Positions 55,101 through 63,127 of a DNA stretch of 64,000 nucleotides are shown in pieces. Made by a program: the position numbers and the translations under genes. Positions within the stretch are counted from its first letter, which is position 1. Every line of letters starts with the position of its first letter. Under the pieces are notes generated by a model. It saw only the letters and a program-made list of their open reading frames with translations, was not told where the DNA came from and did not search any database. The stretch is from Flavobacterium sp. UGB4466 (GTDB lineage Bacteria > Bacteroidota > Bacteroidia > Flavobacteriales > Flavobacteriaceae): assembly GCF_903469665.1 (NCBI RefSeq), contig NZ_CAGKLC010000017.1, forward strand, positions 1 to 64,000, in the 5' to 3' direction.

Positions 55101-55243
55101 TTAGCCGTTACCGTTACAGATGGCGGAACAATATCAGGAAATTGTGTAATAGGCAACTGAAACAAGGCCAGTATACCAAGGAGTACTATCATAACCGAAA
55201 TGATTAACGATAGTATTTTTCGTTTGATAAATAACTCTATCAT
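52130..55243 (-). CDS. RND efflux pump, HAE1 family inner-membrane transporter
   Basis: A 1037-residue AcrB-like proton antiporter with twelve membrane segments and two large periplasmic loops. The signatures are ITQFPDIVPPSVTVTAKYTG near 31-50, and the proton relay motif GIVVDNAIVVVEA near 400: D407 of AcrB is kept, but the adjacent D408 is N here, a variant found in Bacteroidota members. The second relay lysine is present in GLLAKNAILIVEFA near 940. Substrates are unknown; hydrophobic drugs, bile acids and dyes are typical. Confidence 0.95.
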   Translation of the reverse strand: MIELFIKRKILSLIISVMIVLLGILALFQLPITQFPDIVPPSVTVTAKYTGANAEVSANAVALPLERAINGVPGMTYMSTVTSNDGLTLIQVFFEVGTDPDLAAVNVQNRVTTILDELPEEVIRAGVTTEKEVNSMLMYLNITSTDKTQDEQFIFNFTDINILQELKRIDGVGRAEIMGQKEYSMRVWLDPQKMLSYAISANEVIASLQKQNISAAPGKVGEGSGQLDNQLQYVIKYGGKFYEPKQYEEIPIRANSDGTILKLKDISKIEFGSMSYGMVSKTDGKPSASIMLKQRPGSNASEVIASVKEKMAELQKTSFPPGMDYNIAYDVSRFLDASIDEVLKTLVEAFILVAFVVFIFLQDWRSTLIPVLAVPVALIGSFAFMSMMGFSINLLTLFALVLSIGIVVDNAIVVVEAVHVKISEEHMAPLPATISAMKEITGAVIAITIVMSAVFIPVAFLSGPVGVFYRQFSLTMAISIVISGINALTLTPALCAILLKPHNPDEKKTSLLNRFFDAFNKWFDNVTAGYIRILAKFADRTTVTAGLLVLFCLLTWGTSKFVPGGFIPSEDQGMVYVSVTTPQGATVERTEKVLDEVTRLAKEIKGVDNVTTLAGYSIVTEIAGASYGMGMINLKDWNDRDISVNEFITKLGEKTKNISDAQIEIFAPPTVPGFGNTSGFELRLLDKSGGTITNTDAVTKNFIKELNASPEIQNSFTSFDATFPQYLIHIDYDQAAKKGVSVDNAMSTLQTMLGSFYATNFIRFSQMYKVMVQASPQFRKNPESILDMYLKNDAGEMVPFSTFIKLERVYGPEVLTRYNMYMSAMINGEPADGYSSGEAIAAVEKIAAEKLPSRFELEWSGMTREEILSGNQTIYIFALCILFVYLLLAAQYESLLLPFPVLLSLPVGVFGSYLALLMVGLDNNIYAQVALVMLIGLLAKNAILIVEFAMAQNKIGRDITEAAIEGARLRFRPILMTSFAFISGLIPLCIASGAGAVGNRSIGTAAAGGMFIGTVFGLVIIPGLYILFAKFEKALKK

Positions 55244-55275
55244 TTTATATTTTTTTGATACTAATTAATAAGGAA

Positions 55276-56376
55276 CTATAAGCTTGCGTTTTGGATGTTA
55301 ATTTTGTCACCGTCCCGCAGTGATTGAGTTCCTTCTTGTACAATCAGGTCGTCGCTTTTTAATCCTTTGTTGAGGATAAATACATCGTCAAGCGTGCTTC
55401 CAATACTAATGTTGGTCATTTTTACAATTCCTTCTTTGTTGACAAGAAATACAAACTGTTTGTCCTGAATCGAAAAAACAGCTTTCTGCGGAATTAGAAT
55501 CACATTCTTTTTAGGTTCTGATATAATTAGTTTTCCCGATGTTCCGTGTTTGATAAAACCTTGCGGATTATGAAATTTTGCTTTGTACTGAATAGAACCT
55601 GTTTGTCGGTCAATTTCACCGTCGGCAGTTCTTAATTCGCCTTTTTGGTTGTAAACGACTCCATTTGGTAATTCCAGTTTAATGTCGCCACCTGATTTGT
55701 TCAGAGTTTTGTCGGTCATCATTTGAAAATAGATGTTTTCAGGGATCGAAAAGTAAGCGTAGATATCATCCAGTTGAGAAACCGTTGTCAGCAGGGAGCC
55801 ATTTTCTACAAGACTGCCTTCTTTGAACGGGATACGATCGATCGTTCCGTCAAAAGGAGCCCTGATAGTGGTGAAACTAATCTGCTGATTGATTGCTTTT
55901 CGTTCGGCAAGTGCATGGGCAACTTTGGCAGAAGCGGCTTCATACTTGGCTTTTGAAAGTTCCAGTTCTTTGTCGGCAATTACTTTCTTGTTAAACAGGG
56001 TTTGTGCCTGCTCAAGCTCGACTGTAGCAATTCTCAGATCTGCCATGGTACTTTTGTAGACAGCCTGAGCTTTTAGTAATTGTATTTGCAGCTCGACATC
56101 ACTGATTTTAAAGAGCAGTTGCCCTTTTTGTACCTTTTGCCCTTCGCTCACATAAACCTTATCCAGTAACCCGGGAATGCGAACGTGTATTTCTACATTG
56201 TTTTTGGCGTGCACATCAGCCACAAACCGGTTAGAAACGATGGTGTCCTGCAAGGTGACTTTGTAGACGGGCAGTGTCTTGATTTTCGAAGTCTCTTTTT
56301 TGGTTTTATCTCCACAAGAGCTCAGAAATAAAACAGATAAAACAATTAACAAGAATTGATTTTTTGTAGTGTTCAT
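55276..56376 (-). CDS. RND periplasmic adaptor lipoprotein (membrane fusion protein)
   Basis: A 366-residue adaptor with lipid cysteine C21 (VLFLSSCGD). The lipoyl/hairpin region (VEIHVRIPGLLDKVYVSEGQ and the helix LLKAQAVYKSTMADLR) is followed by the beta-barrel and membrane-proximal domains (IRAPFDGTIDRIPFKEGSLV near 190). It is the first gene of the efflux operon and links the pump with the outer-membrane channel. Confidence 0.93.
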   Translation of the reverse strand: MNTTKNQFLLIVLSVLFLSSCGDKTKKETSKIKTLPVYKVTLQDTIVSNRFVADVHAKNNVEIHVRIPGLLDKVYVSEGQKVQKGQLLFKISDVELQIQLLKAQAVYKSTMADLRIATVELEQAQTLFNKKVIADKELELSKAKYEAASAKVAHALAERKAINQQISFTTIRAPFDGTIDRIPFKEGSLVENGSLLTTVSQLDDIYAYFSIPENIYFQMMTDKTLNKSGGDIKLELPNGVVYNQKGELRTADGEIDRQTGSIQYKAKFHNPQGFIKHGTSGKLIISEPKKNVILIPQKAVFSIQDKQFVFLVNKEGIVKMTNISIGSTLDDVFILNKGLKSDDLIVQEGTQSLRDGDKINIQNASL

Positions 56377-56600
56377 AATGAATTTTTAAATAGGGGTATA
56401 TAAATGAAGGTGCTCCCCAACATTGATTTGCAGGGAGTCGTGAATAATTTAAATGTTAAATAAGGGATATTGTAACGACTACTGCTTTTAGAGAGCAGTA
56501 ACGTTTGGATAGAATTTTTTTATATCACAAGCTGTCCTTTGCAATAAAACACAGAAAGTGCATTGCATAAGAGGAATATAAAAATGAAACGGATTATGAC

Positions 56601-56963
56601 CTAGAATAACTGGTACAGGTGCAGATGGGTATGACGCTGAATCTGGTAGACAGTGGCCATACCATAAATTAAGCGATTTTTGAAAATTCTGAATGGTACT
56701 AATTTGGTATAGTACGGTGTTTTTAAAGTACTGCTGTCTGAAGTTGTAGCACGGTGTTTGATCTTCTTTTTGACAATGAAATGAATGTCAAGATCTTTGG
56801 GACTAACCAAAGCGGAAGACGAAAATTGAGGTACTTCTGAAGCAGTGAAGTTTTCCTGAAGCTGACAAATCGTAAGTTCAGCAGTATGTTTACCAGATTC
56901 TCCTCCACTTAAAAAAGGGAGTAAGAACAGCAAAATAATACCTATGAACTTTAGTGGTTTCAT
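56601..56963 (-). CDS. Small exported protein upstream of the efflux operon
   Basis: About 120 residues from the ATG at 56963, giving signal peptide MKPLKFIGIILLFLLPFLSG; the frame extends to 57041 but would hide it. The mature part has no recognised domain; it contains basic stretches (VKKKIKHRA, FRIFKNRLIYG) and ends in TVYQIQRHTHLHLYQLF with three histidines. It is on the same strand as the efflux operon but 225 bases upstream of it, and divergent from an AraC gene. It could be a small periplasmic modulator of the pump, but that is a guess. Confidence 0.5.
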   Translation of the reverse strand: MKPLKFIGIILLFLLPFLSGGESGKHTAELTICQLQENFTASEVPQFSSSALVSPKDLDIHFIVKKKIKHRATTSDSSTLKTPYYTKLVPFRIFKNRLIYGMATVYQIQRHTHLHLYQLF

Positions 56964-57168
56964 GTATGCAGTAAAAAATTGTAGCTTGTCATCTGTAAAG
57001 ACAACTTCTATTTGATATGGGCCAAATATAGGCATTTGCAAAATAAAGGATTCTTAAAATTTTAAGAAAATATTAAAAATTGAGGATAGGATAACATTCC
57101 GGAAAGACACCATTCATTTTTAGGACGGTTTTATAGAGGCTTGATGTTATAAAAACAGAATTCATTCT

Positions 57169-57176
57169 TAATTTTG
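57169..57176 (+). promoter_or_regulatory. Candidate -7 box of the AraC gene
   Basis: TAATTTTG is a TAnnTTTG match 33 bases before the AraC ATG. The nearest TTG (57141) gives a spacing of 25, too long for a standard -33. Confidence 0.4.
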
Positions 57177-57208
57177 TAAAATGACAAAGAAGCATTAAAA
57201 TTATTGAA

Positions 57209-58060
57209 ATGAATAAAGTATTCTCCCAACAGGGCACATTTTTATTAGGAACAGATCGATCAGAACAATTTGTTTTGAGTACACCTGTTCAGTTTAGCGA
57301 GTATACTGTTTTATTCGTTAGTGAAGGCGAGGGGATTTTTCATGCTGATTTTGCCTCTTTTCATTTTAGAGGCCCGGTTCTTTTGTTCTCAACACCTCAA
57401 CAATCTATTTATATAAAAGAAATTAAACCTCTTGTATATAGTGTTTTACAATTTCATGGTGACTTCTATTGCATTGAGTATCACAGGAATGAAGTTGCTT
57501 GTAACGGTTTACTTTTCAATAATATATATTTAGAACCTTCTATACTATTAACGGTTGAACAGCATCAATTATACACACAATTAATGGATCAGATTACGGA
57601 TGAACTAAAGCAGGAAACTCCATCCGAGATTGTATTGAGAGCTTATATTCAGTTGTTCTTAGCCAAATCGAGCAGTATCAAAATGAACAGCATGGAGAAG
57701 CAGGAACTTCAAAAAGATGAAAAAATGGATCAGTTTAGGCTGCTTTTGGAGGAGTATTTTCTAACCCTTCATAAACCAAGTGATTATGCGTCCTTATTAG
57801 CGATGACTCCCAATAGTTTTACCAAACAATGTAGAAAACGCTTCCATAAAACTCCAACGCAAATGATTCAGGAACGACAAATTCTTGAAGCTAAGAAACA
57901 CCTGCACCTGACCAGAATGAGTATTAAAGAAATTGCTTTTGCTTTGAAGTTTCAGGACGAATACTATTTTAGCAGGGTCTTTAAAAAAAGGACAAACATT
58001 TCTCCGCAAACTTTCAGAAAAACAACCGGAATCTCGATCGTGGCAGATTTGTCTAGTTAA
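57209..58060 (+). CDS. AraC-family regulator next to the efflux operon
   Basis: A 283-residue regulator with a cupin-type N-terminal half (FSEYTVLFVSEGEGIFHADF near 30-49) and a C-terminal AraC double HTH (DYASLLAMTPNSFTKQCRKR from about 191 and IKEIAFALKFQDEYYFSRVF). It is divergent from the small exported protein and the RND operon and directly upstream of the YkgB-like gene. The E. coli RclR-RclC pair has the same pairing, but here RclR-type redox cysteines cannot be confirmed. Confidence 0.88.
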   Translation: MNKVFSQQGTFLLGTDRSEQFVLSTPVQFSEYTVLFVSEGEGIFHADFASFHFRGPVLLFSTPQQSIYIKEIKPLVYSVLQFHGDFYCIEYHRNEVACNGLLFNNIYLEPSILLTVEQHQLYTQLMDQITDELKQETPSEIVLRAYIQLFLAKSSSIKMNSMEKQELQKDEKMDQFRLLLEEYFLTLHKPSDYASLLAMTPNSFTKQCRKRFHKTPTQMIQERQILEAKKHLHLTRMSIKEIAFALKFQDEYYFSRVFKKRTNISPQTFRKTTGISIVADLSS

Positions 58061-58146
58061 TATCCTTTTTCGTCCATTCTTTACCAAACCTTTGAACGGT
58101 AGTTTTGCTGTGTTATTTAAAAACAAATAATTTAAAAACTACAGCA

Positions 58147-58710
58147 ATGAAAAATACCATTTTGAATACAATTGCAAATTTAGATCAGTTGGGAAAAAAA
58201 GCAGTACGTGCCGGAATCGTAATTGTTTTTTTATGGATTGGCGGACTTAAGTTCTTTACCTACGAAGCAGACGGAATTGTACCTTTTGTAGCCAACAGCC
58301 CTTTTATGTCTTTCTTTTACAATCAGCCCTCCGAGTACAAAGAATTTGTCAATAAGGAAGGGGAGCTGGTTACCGAAAACCATGAATGGCAGATCGCCAA
58401 TAATACGTACGGGTTTGCCAATGGTCTTGGAATTTTGTTAATCGGAATAGGAATTCTGGTAGCGATTCATCAATGGGCACCTTTGGCAAGTCTGATCGGA
58501 AGTATATTGGTTTTTATACTGACTATAGGAACATTATCTTTTTTAGTCACAACACCCGAAAGCTGGGTACCACATTTAACGGATGAGCAATATGGCTTTC
58601 CTTATTTGTCAGGCAGAGGACGTTTGGTTCTAAAAGACATTGTGATTCTGGGAGCTTCCTTAATTACGATGAGCGAATCGGCCGCATTGTATCTCAAGAG
58701 ACCGTCTTAA
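58147..58710 (+). CDS. YkgB/RclC-like (DUF417) inner-membrane protein
   Basis: About 187 residues with four hydrophobic segments (IVIVFLWIGGLKFF, GLGILLIGIGILVAI, LIGSILVFILTIGTLSFLV, DIVILGASLITMSES). The pattern W-I-G-G-L-K-F-F-T-Y-E-A-D-G-I-x-P-F-V-A-N-S-P is characteristic of the DUF417/YkgB family; E. coli RclC belongs here and is induced by reactive chlorine. The ATG at 58147 is preferred over 58105. It lies 86 bases after the AraC gene and is likely its target. Confidence 0.82.
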   Translation: MKNTILNTIANLDQLGKKAVRAGIVIVFLWIGGLKFFTYEADGIVPFVANSPFMSFFYNQPSEYKEFVNKEGELVTENHEWQIANNTYGFANGLGILLIGIGILVAIHQWAPLASLIGSILVFILTIGTLSFLVTTPESWVPHLTDEQYGFPYLSGRGRLVLKDIVILGASLITMSESAALYLKRPS

Positions 58711-58733
58711 AAAGCTAAATCACAGTAATACCA

Positions 58734-58771
58734 GAAAAGCCTTTAGTGCTCAGGGCAGCTAAAGGCTTTTG
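58734..58771. terminator. Rho-independent terminator, convergent
   Basis: AAAAGCCTTTAG-TGCTCAGGGCAG-CTAAAGGCTTTT is a perfect 12-bp stem with terminal A/T runs that can serve both strands, between the YkgB-like gene and the lipoprotein operon. Confidence 0.9.
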
Positions 58772-58797
58772 CATTTTCAATTATTAAAGCTTTAAAA

Positions 58798-59829
58798 CTA
58801 TTGCACGGTTACGGCATAACTTAGATTTGAGGTTGCAGTACCTCTTTTAAATCTCATTCTGTTGTATGCTCCGACAGGAACTCCGGCAGGAATTTTCAGT
58901 ACGGCTTTATAAGAAGAAAGACTTACAATTTCTAAAGGATAGGTGACAGCAGTGTTACTGGTATTGTAAACTTCTACTGCCGTAAGCTCATTTAATAAAC
59001 CGCCTCGCACTTCAAGAGTTTCTCCTGAACGTTTAGTAGTTGGAAAACCAAATCTCTCTGTTTTGAAATAGTCAGGTTCTGTTACTTCAATCTTAAATCT
59101 GTTTTCTACACTGGCATTCTGAAGGGTGTAAGCTCCATTTTTAATGCGAAGATCATATAATCCCAGCGGCATATTTTCCGGAAGAAAGTAATATACTCCA
59201 TACTCAAGAAAAGGCGCTGTCGTTTCACCATTGCCTAAGTACACGATTTCTGCTGTGTATTCTGTTTTTTGATCGGCAGCAGATACAAAGTAAACTCTGG
59301 TATCTTTAAGGCTCATCCATAAATCATTGATGATCGCCGGATCGCTCGTACCACGATTGGTCATTTTTGCCATAAAACCTTTGGCTAGTGGCTCTTCCTG
59401 AGTCGAGGCCCATGTTCGTGGTTCCTTTTGTCTGAAATCTATTTTTAGGGTGTATTTTTTTGTAGTACCTGCTTTTGATGTAACGGTATAAACGGTACCG
59501 TCTTTAAAAGCTACCTCTGCACCAGATGCTGGAGAGATAGTAGCCTCGGTACCCAGAATGATTTCCGGTTTAACCGTTTCGGGAAGTGTTATGTGGTTGC
59601 TCCAGGTAATTACTATATTTTCCTCAGTCAGAGCGGCACTAATCGCATTGTTTTCAGTATCCTTGATGGTAAAAGATTCAATATGGGTGTAACCCGGAAC
59701 TTTAATAACATCGGCCGGAATAGTATTTACCTTGTCGATATACTCCGTTTCGCACGAAACACATGCCAATGCTATAAAAAGCAGGGTCATTTGATATAAA
59801 AAGACAGGATTATGTATTCTTTTAGTCAT
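58798..59829 (-). CDS. Lipoprotein with DUF5018-like and TIG-like domains, last gene of the haem operon
   Basis: A 343-residue lipoprotein; lipid cysteine C26 (LACVSCETE). Residues about 45-135 form a DUF5018-like beta domain (IESFTIKDTENNAISAALTE, the ISPASGAEVAF turn and VYTVTSKAGTTKKYTLKI), shared with the protein at 60827. The rest is beta-rich and repeats a TIG/IPT pattern (TLEVRGGLLNEL, AVLKIPAGVPVGAYNRMRF). It is probably surface or periplasmic and may bind the same ligand as the HmuY proteins. It lies about 250 bases downstream of the preceding gene and might have its own promoter. Confidence 0.6.
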   Translation of the reverse strand: MTKRIHNPVFLYQMTLLFIALACVSCETEYIDKVNTIPADVIKVPGYTHIESFTIKDTENNAISAALTEENIVITWSNHITLPETVKPEIILGTEATISPASGAEVAFKDGTVYTVTSKAGTTKKYTLKIDFRQKEPRTWASTQEEPLAKGFMAKMTNRGTSDPAIINDLWMSLKDTRVYFVSAADQKTEYTAEIVYLGNGETTAPFLEYGVYYFLPENMPLGLYDLRIKNGAYTLQNASVENRFKIEVTEPDYFKTERFGFPTTKRSGETLEVRGGLLNELTAVEVYNTSNTAVTYPLEIVSLSSYKAVLKIPAGVPVGAYNRMRFKRGTATSNLSYAVTVQ

Positions 59830-60075
59830 GATTGTGTTGTCTATGTAATTATTACTTGATTTTATTTATTAGTTTTGCCACTTATTGAATAAGCGGGCTA
59901 TTATTTTTTAAAATGCCTGTTTTACAATGCTTACGGTAATTTTACAGAGCCGTTTGTGGTCATGGGGGAATGATTTAGGGAATAGGGTATTTTGCAGTCG
60001 ATCGCCGGTCAGCATTTGCTGCAGTTACTTTTATCTATTTCGTGCTCCCATGTTCTTTTTTTACGCTGTTGTTAA

Positions 60076-60747
60076 TTATTTTACCTGAGTCCAGTTATAG
60101 TTTACAGTACTGTTTGAAGATCCCGGAGTAATACTGGTTACCTTAACCAGGTAAGCTTCTAATGCTGATGCAGGACTAGTAACTGATTGTGAATTTGTAC
60201 CAGAATTAGTTCTCCAGATTACAATAGCTTTTGCAGGAGTCATAACATGTGTAAGGATGTTGTAAGAGTAGTATCCTAAGCCATAATTTGCTCCGGATAT
60301 AGTTCCGTTGTATCCTAACACATTGTACGGATCTGCAGGTGAAGTACCCACATTACCAGATGCGTTTTTAACTACAATAGCAGAGTTCCAGCTATCCCAG
60401 TCGTCGCAAGTCTGATTTAAGTTAACAGTACCCACATACCATTTACCGGCATTACCTACCGGACGGATTGACCCTCCGTAAATACCTTCCCATTGAACGT
60501 TAACACCTCCAATTGCAGCCGCAACAGGAGTCCAGTTCGTATAGGTAGAAGACGGTGCAGCAGTTCTGTTTACCGTAACAGAGGTAGAAGTAACTGTACA
60601 AAGAGCTAAAGCAGATTTCTTAGTTAAATTGGATCCTTGCGATTGTTCTTTTGCTACCGCTTGTGTTTCGGCATTTTGTTCGTCAGTACTACAAGATGTA
60701 AATGAAATAGCAGCCACTGCTAAAATTGATAGAATTATTTTTTTCAT
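60076..60747 (-). CDS. Lipoprotein of unknown function in the haem operon
   Basis: A 223-residue lipoprotein with lipid cysteine C19 (AISFTSCSTDE). After a low-complexity linker rich in Q, S and K, the mature part is beta-rich with many G, N, S and W residues (VQWEGIYGGSIRP, WYVGTVNLNQTCDDWDSW). No family was recognised; the many tryptophans and a pair of cysteines suggest a surface ligand-binding sandwich. Co-directional with its neighbours and 80 bases after the 60827 gene. Confidence 0.55.
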   Translation of the reverse strand: MKKIILSILAVAAISFTSCSTDEQNAETQAVAKEQSQGSNLTKKSALALCTVTSTSVTVNRTAAPSSTYTNWTPVAAAIGGVNVQWEGIYGGSIRPVGNAGKWYVGTVNLNQTCDDWDSWNSAIVVKNASGNVGTSPADPYNVLGYNGTISGANYGLGYYSYNILTHVMTPAKAIVIWRTNSGTNSQSVTSPASALEAYLVKVTSITPGSSNSTVNYNWTQVK

Positions 60748-60826
60748 AATGATTTATATTTGATAGATTAATTGGCTTCTTTCATTACCCTCGCAGTGTA
60801 AACAGGCATTTTTTATTTTCTTAAAT

Positions 60827-61573
60827 TTAATTGGTGATCCTGAACGGATATTTCATGGTAGTTGACAGATTGTAACTTTCCATCATTAACCAGTAATCGG
60901 TATCCGGTTGAAGAGGTACAGTTGTATTGGCAGCATCTGCAAAAACATACATGACATAAAAACTTCCAATATCAAGACCTTCATTGTATTGTTTCATCTG
61001 CCATTTTTTGTTGCCTTGCGCGTCTACCACAAATACTTTTGTCACCTCATAAGACGGCAGGAAGTTTTGCCCTTTTACCGTAAGCGGACTATCGGTACTA
61101 ATCGAGAAAGTTTCTGTTGGACTTGATACTTCATTTACGACTAATTTAGGCTGTTGTATGACAACGTTCACTGTGTAAACCGCGGTTGTTCCGTCTGCTG
61201 CCTTTGTGGTATAGGTTACCGGAGTTTTACTAAAAACAGGTATCAGTTCTTTTGCGGCAGGAGAAATAGTGGTATTTGCCGGTAATGTTATGGCAGCTTC
61301 AAGATATTGATACTCATAATAAGAAGGCAGGTAAACTGTAATGGTCTTTTTGAGATTATTTACAGCACTATGAATGGCCTGAGTGGTGCCCGGATTGGTT
61401 ACACGAAAAGATATAATTCTCTTAGCATCCAGACCGGTAACTATTTCTGTAATGGGTGCTTCTTTTACATCTGTCCATCTTTCTTCCTCACTGCTGCATC
61501 CTGTTAACAAAGTAAGTAGTGTAAAAGCTGAAGAAAATAAAGTTGTTTTTAATGGGGTAATTTTACTATTCAT
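60827..61573 (-). CDS. Lipoprotein with DUF5018-like and TIG-like domains
   Basis: A 248-residue lipoprotein; lipid cysteine C26 (LLTGCSSEE). It shares with the 58798 protein the DUF5018-like module (RIISFRVTNPGTTQAIHSAV, TISPAAKELIPVF, VTYTTKAADGTTAVYTVNV) followed by a TIG-like half (SPLTVKGQNFLPSYEVTKV). The two look like paralogs of different length. It follows the HmuY gene by 15 bases. Confidence 0.65.
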   Translation of the reverse strand: MNSKITPLKTTLFSSAFTLLTLLTGCSSEEERWTDVKEAPITEIVTGLDAKRIISFRVTNPGTTQAIHSAVNNLKKTITVYLPSYYEYQYLEAAITLPANTTISPAAKELIPVFSKTPVTYTTKAADGTTAVYTVNVVIQQPKLVVNEVSSPTETFSISTDSPLTVKGQNFLPSYEVTKVFVVDAQGNKKWQMKQYNEGLDIGSFYVMYVFADAANTTVPLQPDTDYWLMMESYNLSTTMKYPFRITN

Positions 61574-61587
61574 GTGAATTAAATTGA

Positions 61588-62373
61588 TTATCGGATTTCA
61601 AATTTGGTACTTCCCGCTGGTACCATTACATATTCAAAAGTGTAATACATGTGTGGAGTGTCTTTAAACCAATCTTTAGCGCTGTATACATCTTTATAAA
61701 CAGATATCATTTTGATTTTTGCGTAATTACCGTTAGCGGTTTTCAGGATAATCGTTCTGGCCGGAATTACAGTCCCGTTTGCAATTTTTAACGATTCCCC
61801 AAGTGCATAAGCCACATGTGCTTTCTGCGGATTTTTTCCATCCGATACCACTTCGCCTCCAAAATCATACAAGTACCATCCTGTTCCGTTTCCAAATGAG
61901 CCCGCATCATCAGTACCGATAAGGTCAATTCCGGTTTTAAACTGACTGTCTGCAGGAATATCGACAACTTCGTTAAAAGGTTTGGCTACAATTGTGATTC
62001 CACCAACACCTCCCGCAAGAGAGCCGTTGTTTTGGGAGTTACTTCCATTGTTTCCGGATAAAAAGCTCGCGTAAAGCCCGCCAAAAGCCAGATCCCATTT
62101 GCGGGTTTTTTTATAAGATCCTTCTACAGCTTTATTTTCTTCAAGACTGTAGTAAAGTGTTGCTGAAGGAGCAGTAGGATTTGCATCAGAAGTACTCCCT
62201 TGATAGTTTTTGACCTGTATTACTTTATAGAATAAACCGGTTGAAGGAATTTCGGTTTTCGGATCGGTTGCCTTATTTTCGTCTGCTGAGCAGGCTGTAA
62301 ACAAAACAGTTAGGAGAAAAATGACCAGTAAGGTTGCGGGCATTTTTGGGGTTAGGGTTTTGATTTTTGTCAT
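61588..62373 (-). CDS. HmuY-family lipoprotein, copy 2
   Basis: A 261-residue lipoprotein; lipid cysteine C28 (VLFTACSAD). The HmuY-type outline is visible: TLYYSLEENKAV, KTRKWDLAFGGLYASFL, GWYLYDFGGEVV, ARTIILKTANGNYAKIKMIS and a final YYTFEYV strand. HmuY proteins bind haem at the surface and pass it to a TonB-dependent receptor. It follows the other copy by nine bases. A Gly/Asn/Ser-rich loop around residues 107-125 is specific to this copy. The haem-ligating residues cannot be identified by eye. Confidence 0.82.
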   Translation of the reverse strand: MTKIKTLTPKMPATLLVIFLLTVLFTACSADENKATDPKTEIPSTGLFYKVIQVKNYQGSTSDANPTAPSATLYYSLEENKAVEGSYKKTRKWDLAFGGLYASFLSGNNGSNSQNNGSLAGGVGGITIVAKPFNEVVDIPADSQFKTGIDLIGTDDAGSFGNGTGWYLYDFGGEVVSDGKNPQKAHVAYALGESLKIANGTVIPARTIILKTANGNYAKIKMISVYKDVYSAKDWFKDTPHMYYTFEYVMVPAGSTKFEIR

Positions 62374-62382
62374 GTTGTTAAA

Positions 62383-63099
62383 TTAATTGGTATTTAAATT
62401 TTTACTTCCGTCCTGCTGTACAAAGTATTTGAAAGTAAAATAGGGAGCAGGCCAGTTTAAATCAGTTACAGCAGGGGGATTGCCTTTGTAAGCATTTATG
62501 AGTTGTAGTTTTGCATATTTTCCATTAGGCAGACGTAACGCGTAAGTACGATCCGGAATAGCCTGCATGATATGACTGCTCAGGCTGTAATAAAACCAAC
62601 CCGCAGAGCTTTCAGAGGAAGACCATCCGATTTTAGTAACTTCACTGTTGTTAAAATCAGTATCTGAAGGTGCCTGATTGACATTTTTATAAGCCTCTTT
62701 CAATAGTATTACCGCTGTGTTTTTTGCCGGACCGCCGTAACCGGGATTGTACTGGTATTTTGTGTTGTTTATAAAAACCTCACTATTGTAAGGCCCTGTA
62801 AAAGCAATGTCCCAGTCGTTTGTTTTCATGAATTGTAAAGAATCTGCTTTTGTATGCAGCCAGATTTGTTTCTGATCGCTAAAGCGAAAAAGAAAAGTAT
62901 GGAAACTTCTTTTTTCCTTGCCCTTTGTGTCGGTGCTCATAGAAGCTCCGGTATCTCCGGCAAGATCTGAAACTACGGTGCTTTTACCATCCGTCAAAGC
63001 GGCTGTTGGATTTTCGTCAGTGCTGCTGCACGAAAGAAAGTTCATACTTAGAATAAGTAGTAGTAAAGGCCATTTTTTGAATCTATTATTTGTTATCAT
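62383..63099 (-). CDS. HmuY-family lipoprotein, copy 1
   Basis: A 238-residue lipoprotein; lipid cysteine C24 (MNFLSCSST). The domain is HmuY-like: TFLFRFSDQKQIWLHTKAD, NDWDIAFTGPYNSEVF, GWFYYSLSSHIMQ, DRTYALRLPNGKYAKLQLIN and the final YFTFKYFV. It is less similar to copy 2 than recent duplicates would be, so the two may bind different forms of the ligand. It starts about 28 bases after the receptor gene. Confidence 0.82.
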   Translation of the reverse strand: MITNNRFKKWPLLLLILSMNFLSCSSTDENPTAALTDGKSTVVSDLAGDTGASMSTDTKGKEKRSFHTFLFRFSDQKQIWLHTKADSLQFMKTNDWDIAFTGPYNSEVFINNTKYQYNPGYGGPAKNTAVILLKEAYKNVNQAPSDTDFNNSEVTKIGWSSSESSAGWFYYSLSSHIMQAIPDRTYALRLPNGKYAKLQLINAYKGNPPAVTDLNWPAPYFTFKYFVQQDGSKNLNTN

Positions 63100-63127
63100 G
63101 ATGAAATATTTAAGGGAGATTATAGTT

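Noticed and set aside
52130..55243. The D-to-N change in the RND relay motif as a sign of inactivity
   Set aside because: The neighbouring aspartate and the partner lysine are kept, and VDNAIVVVE variants occur in Bacteroidota pumps.
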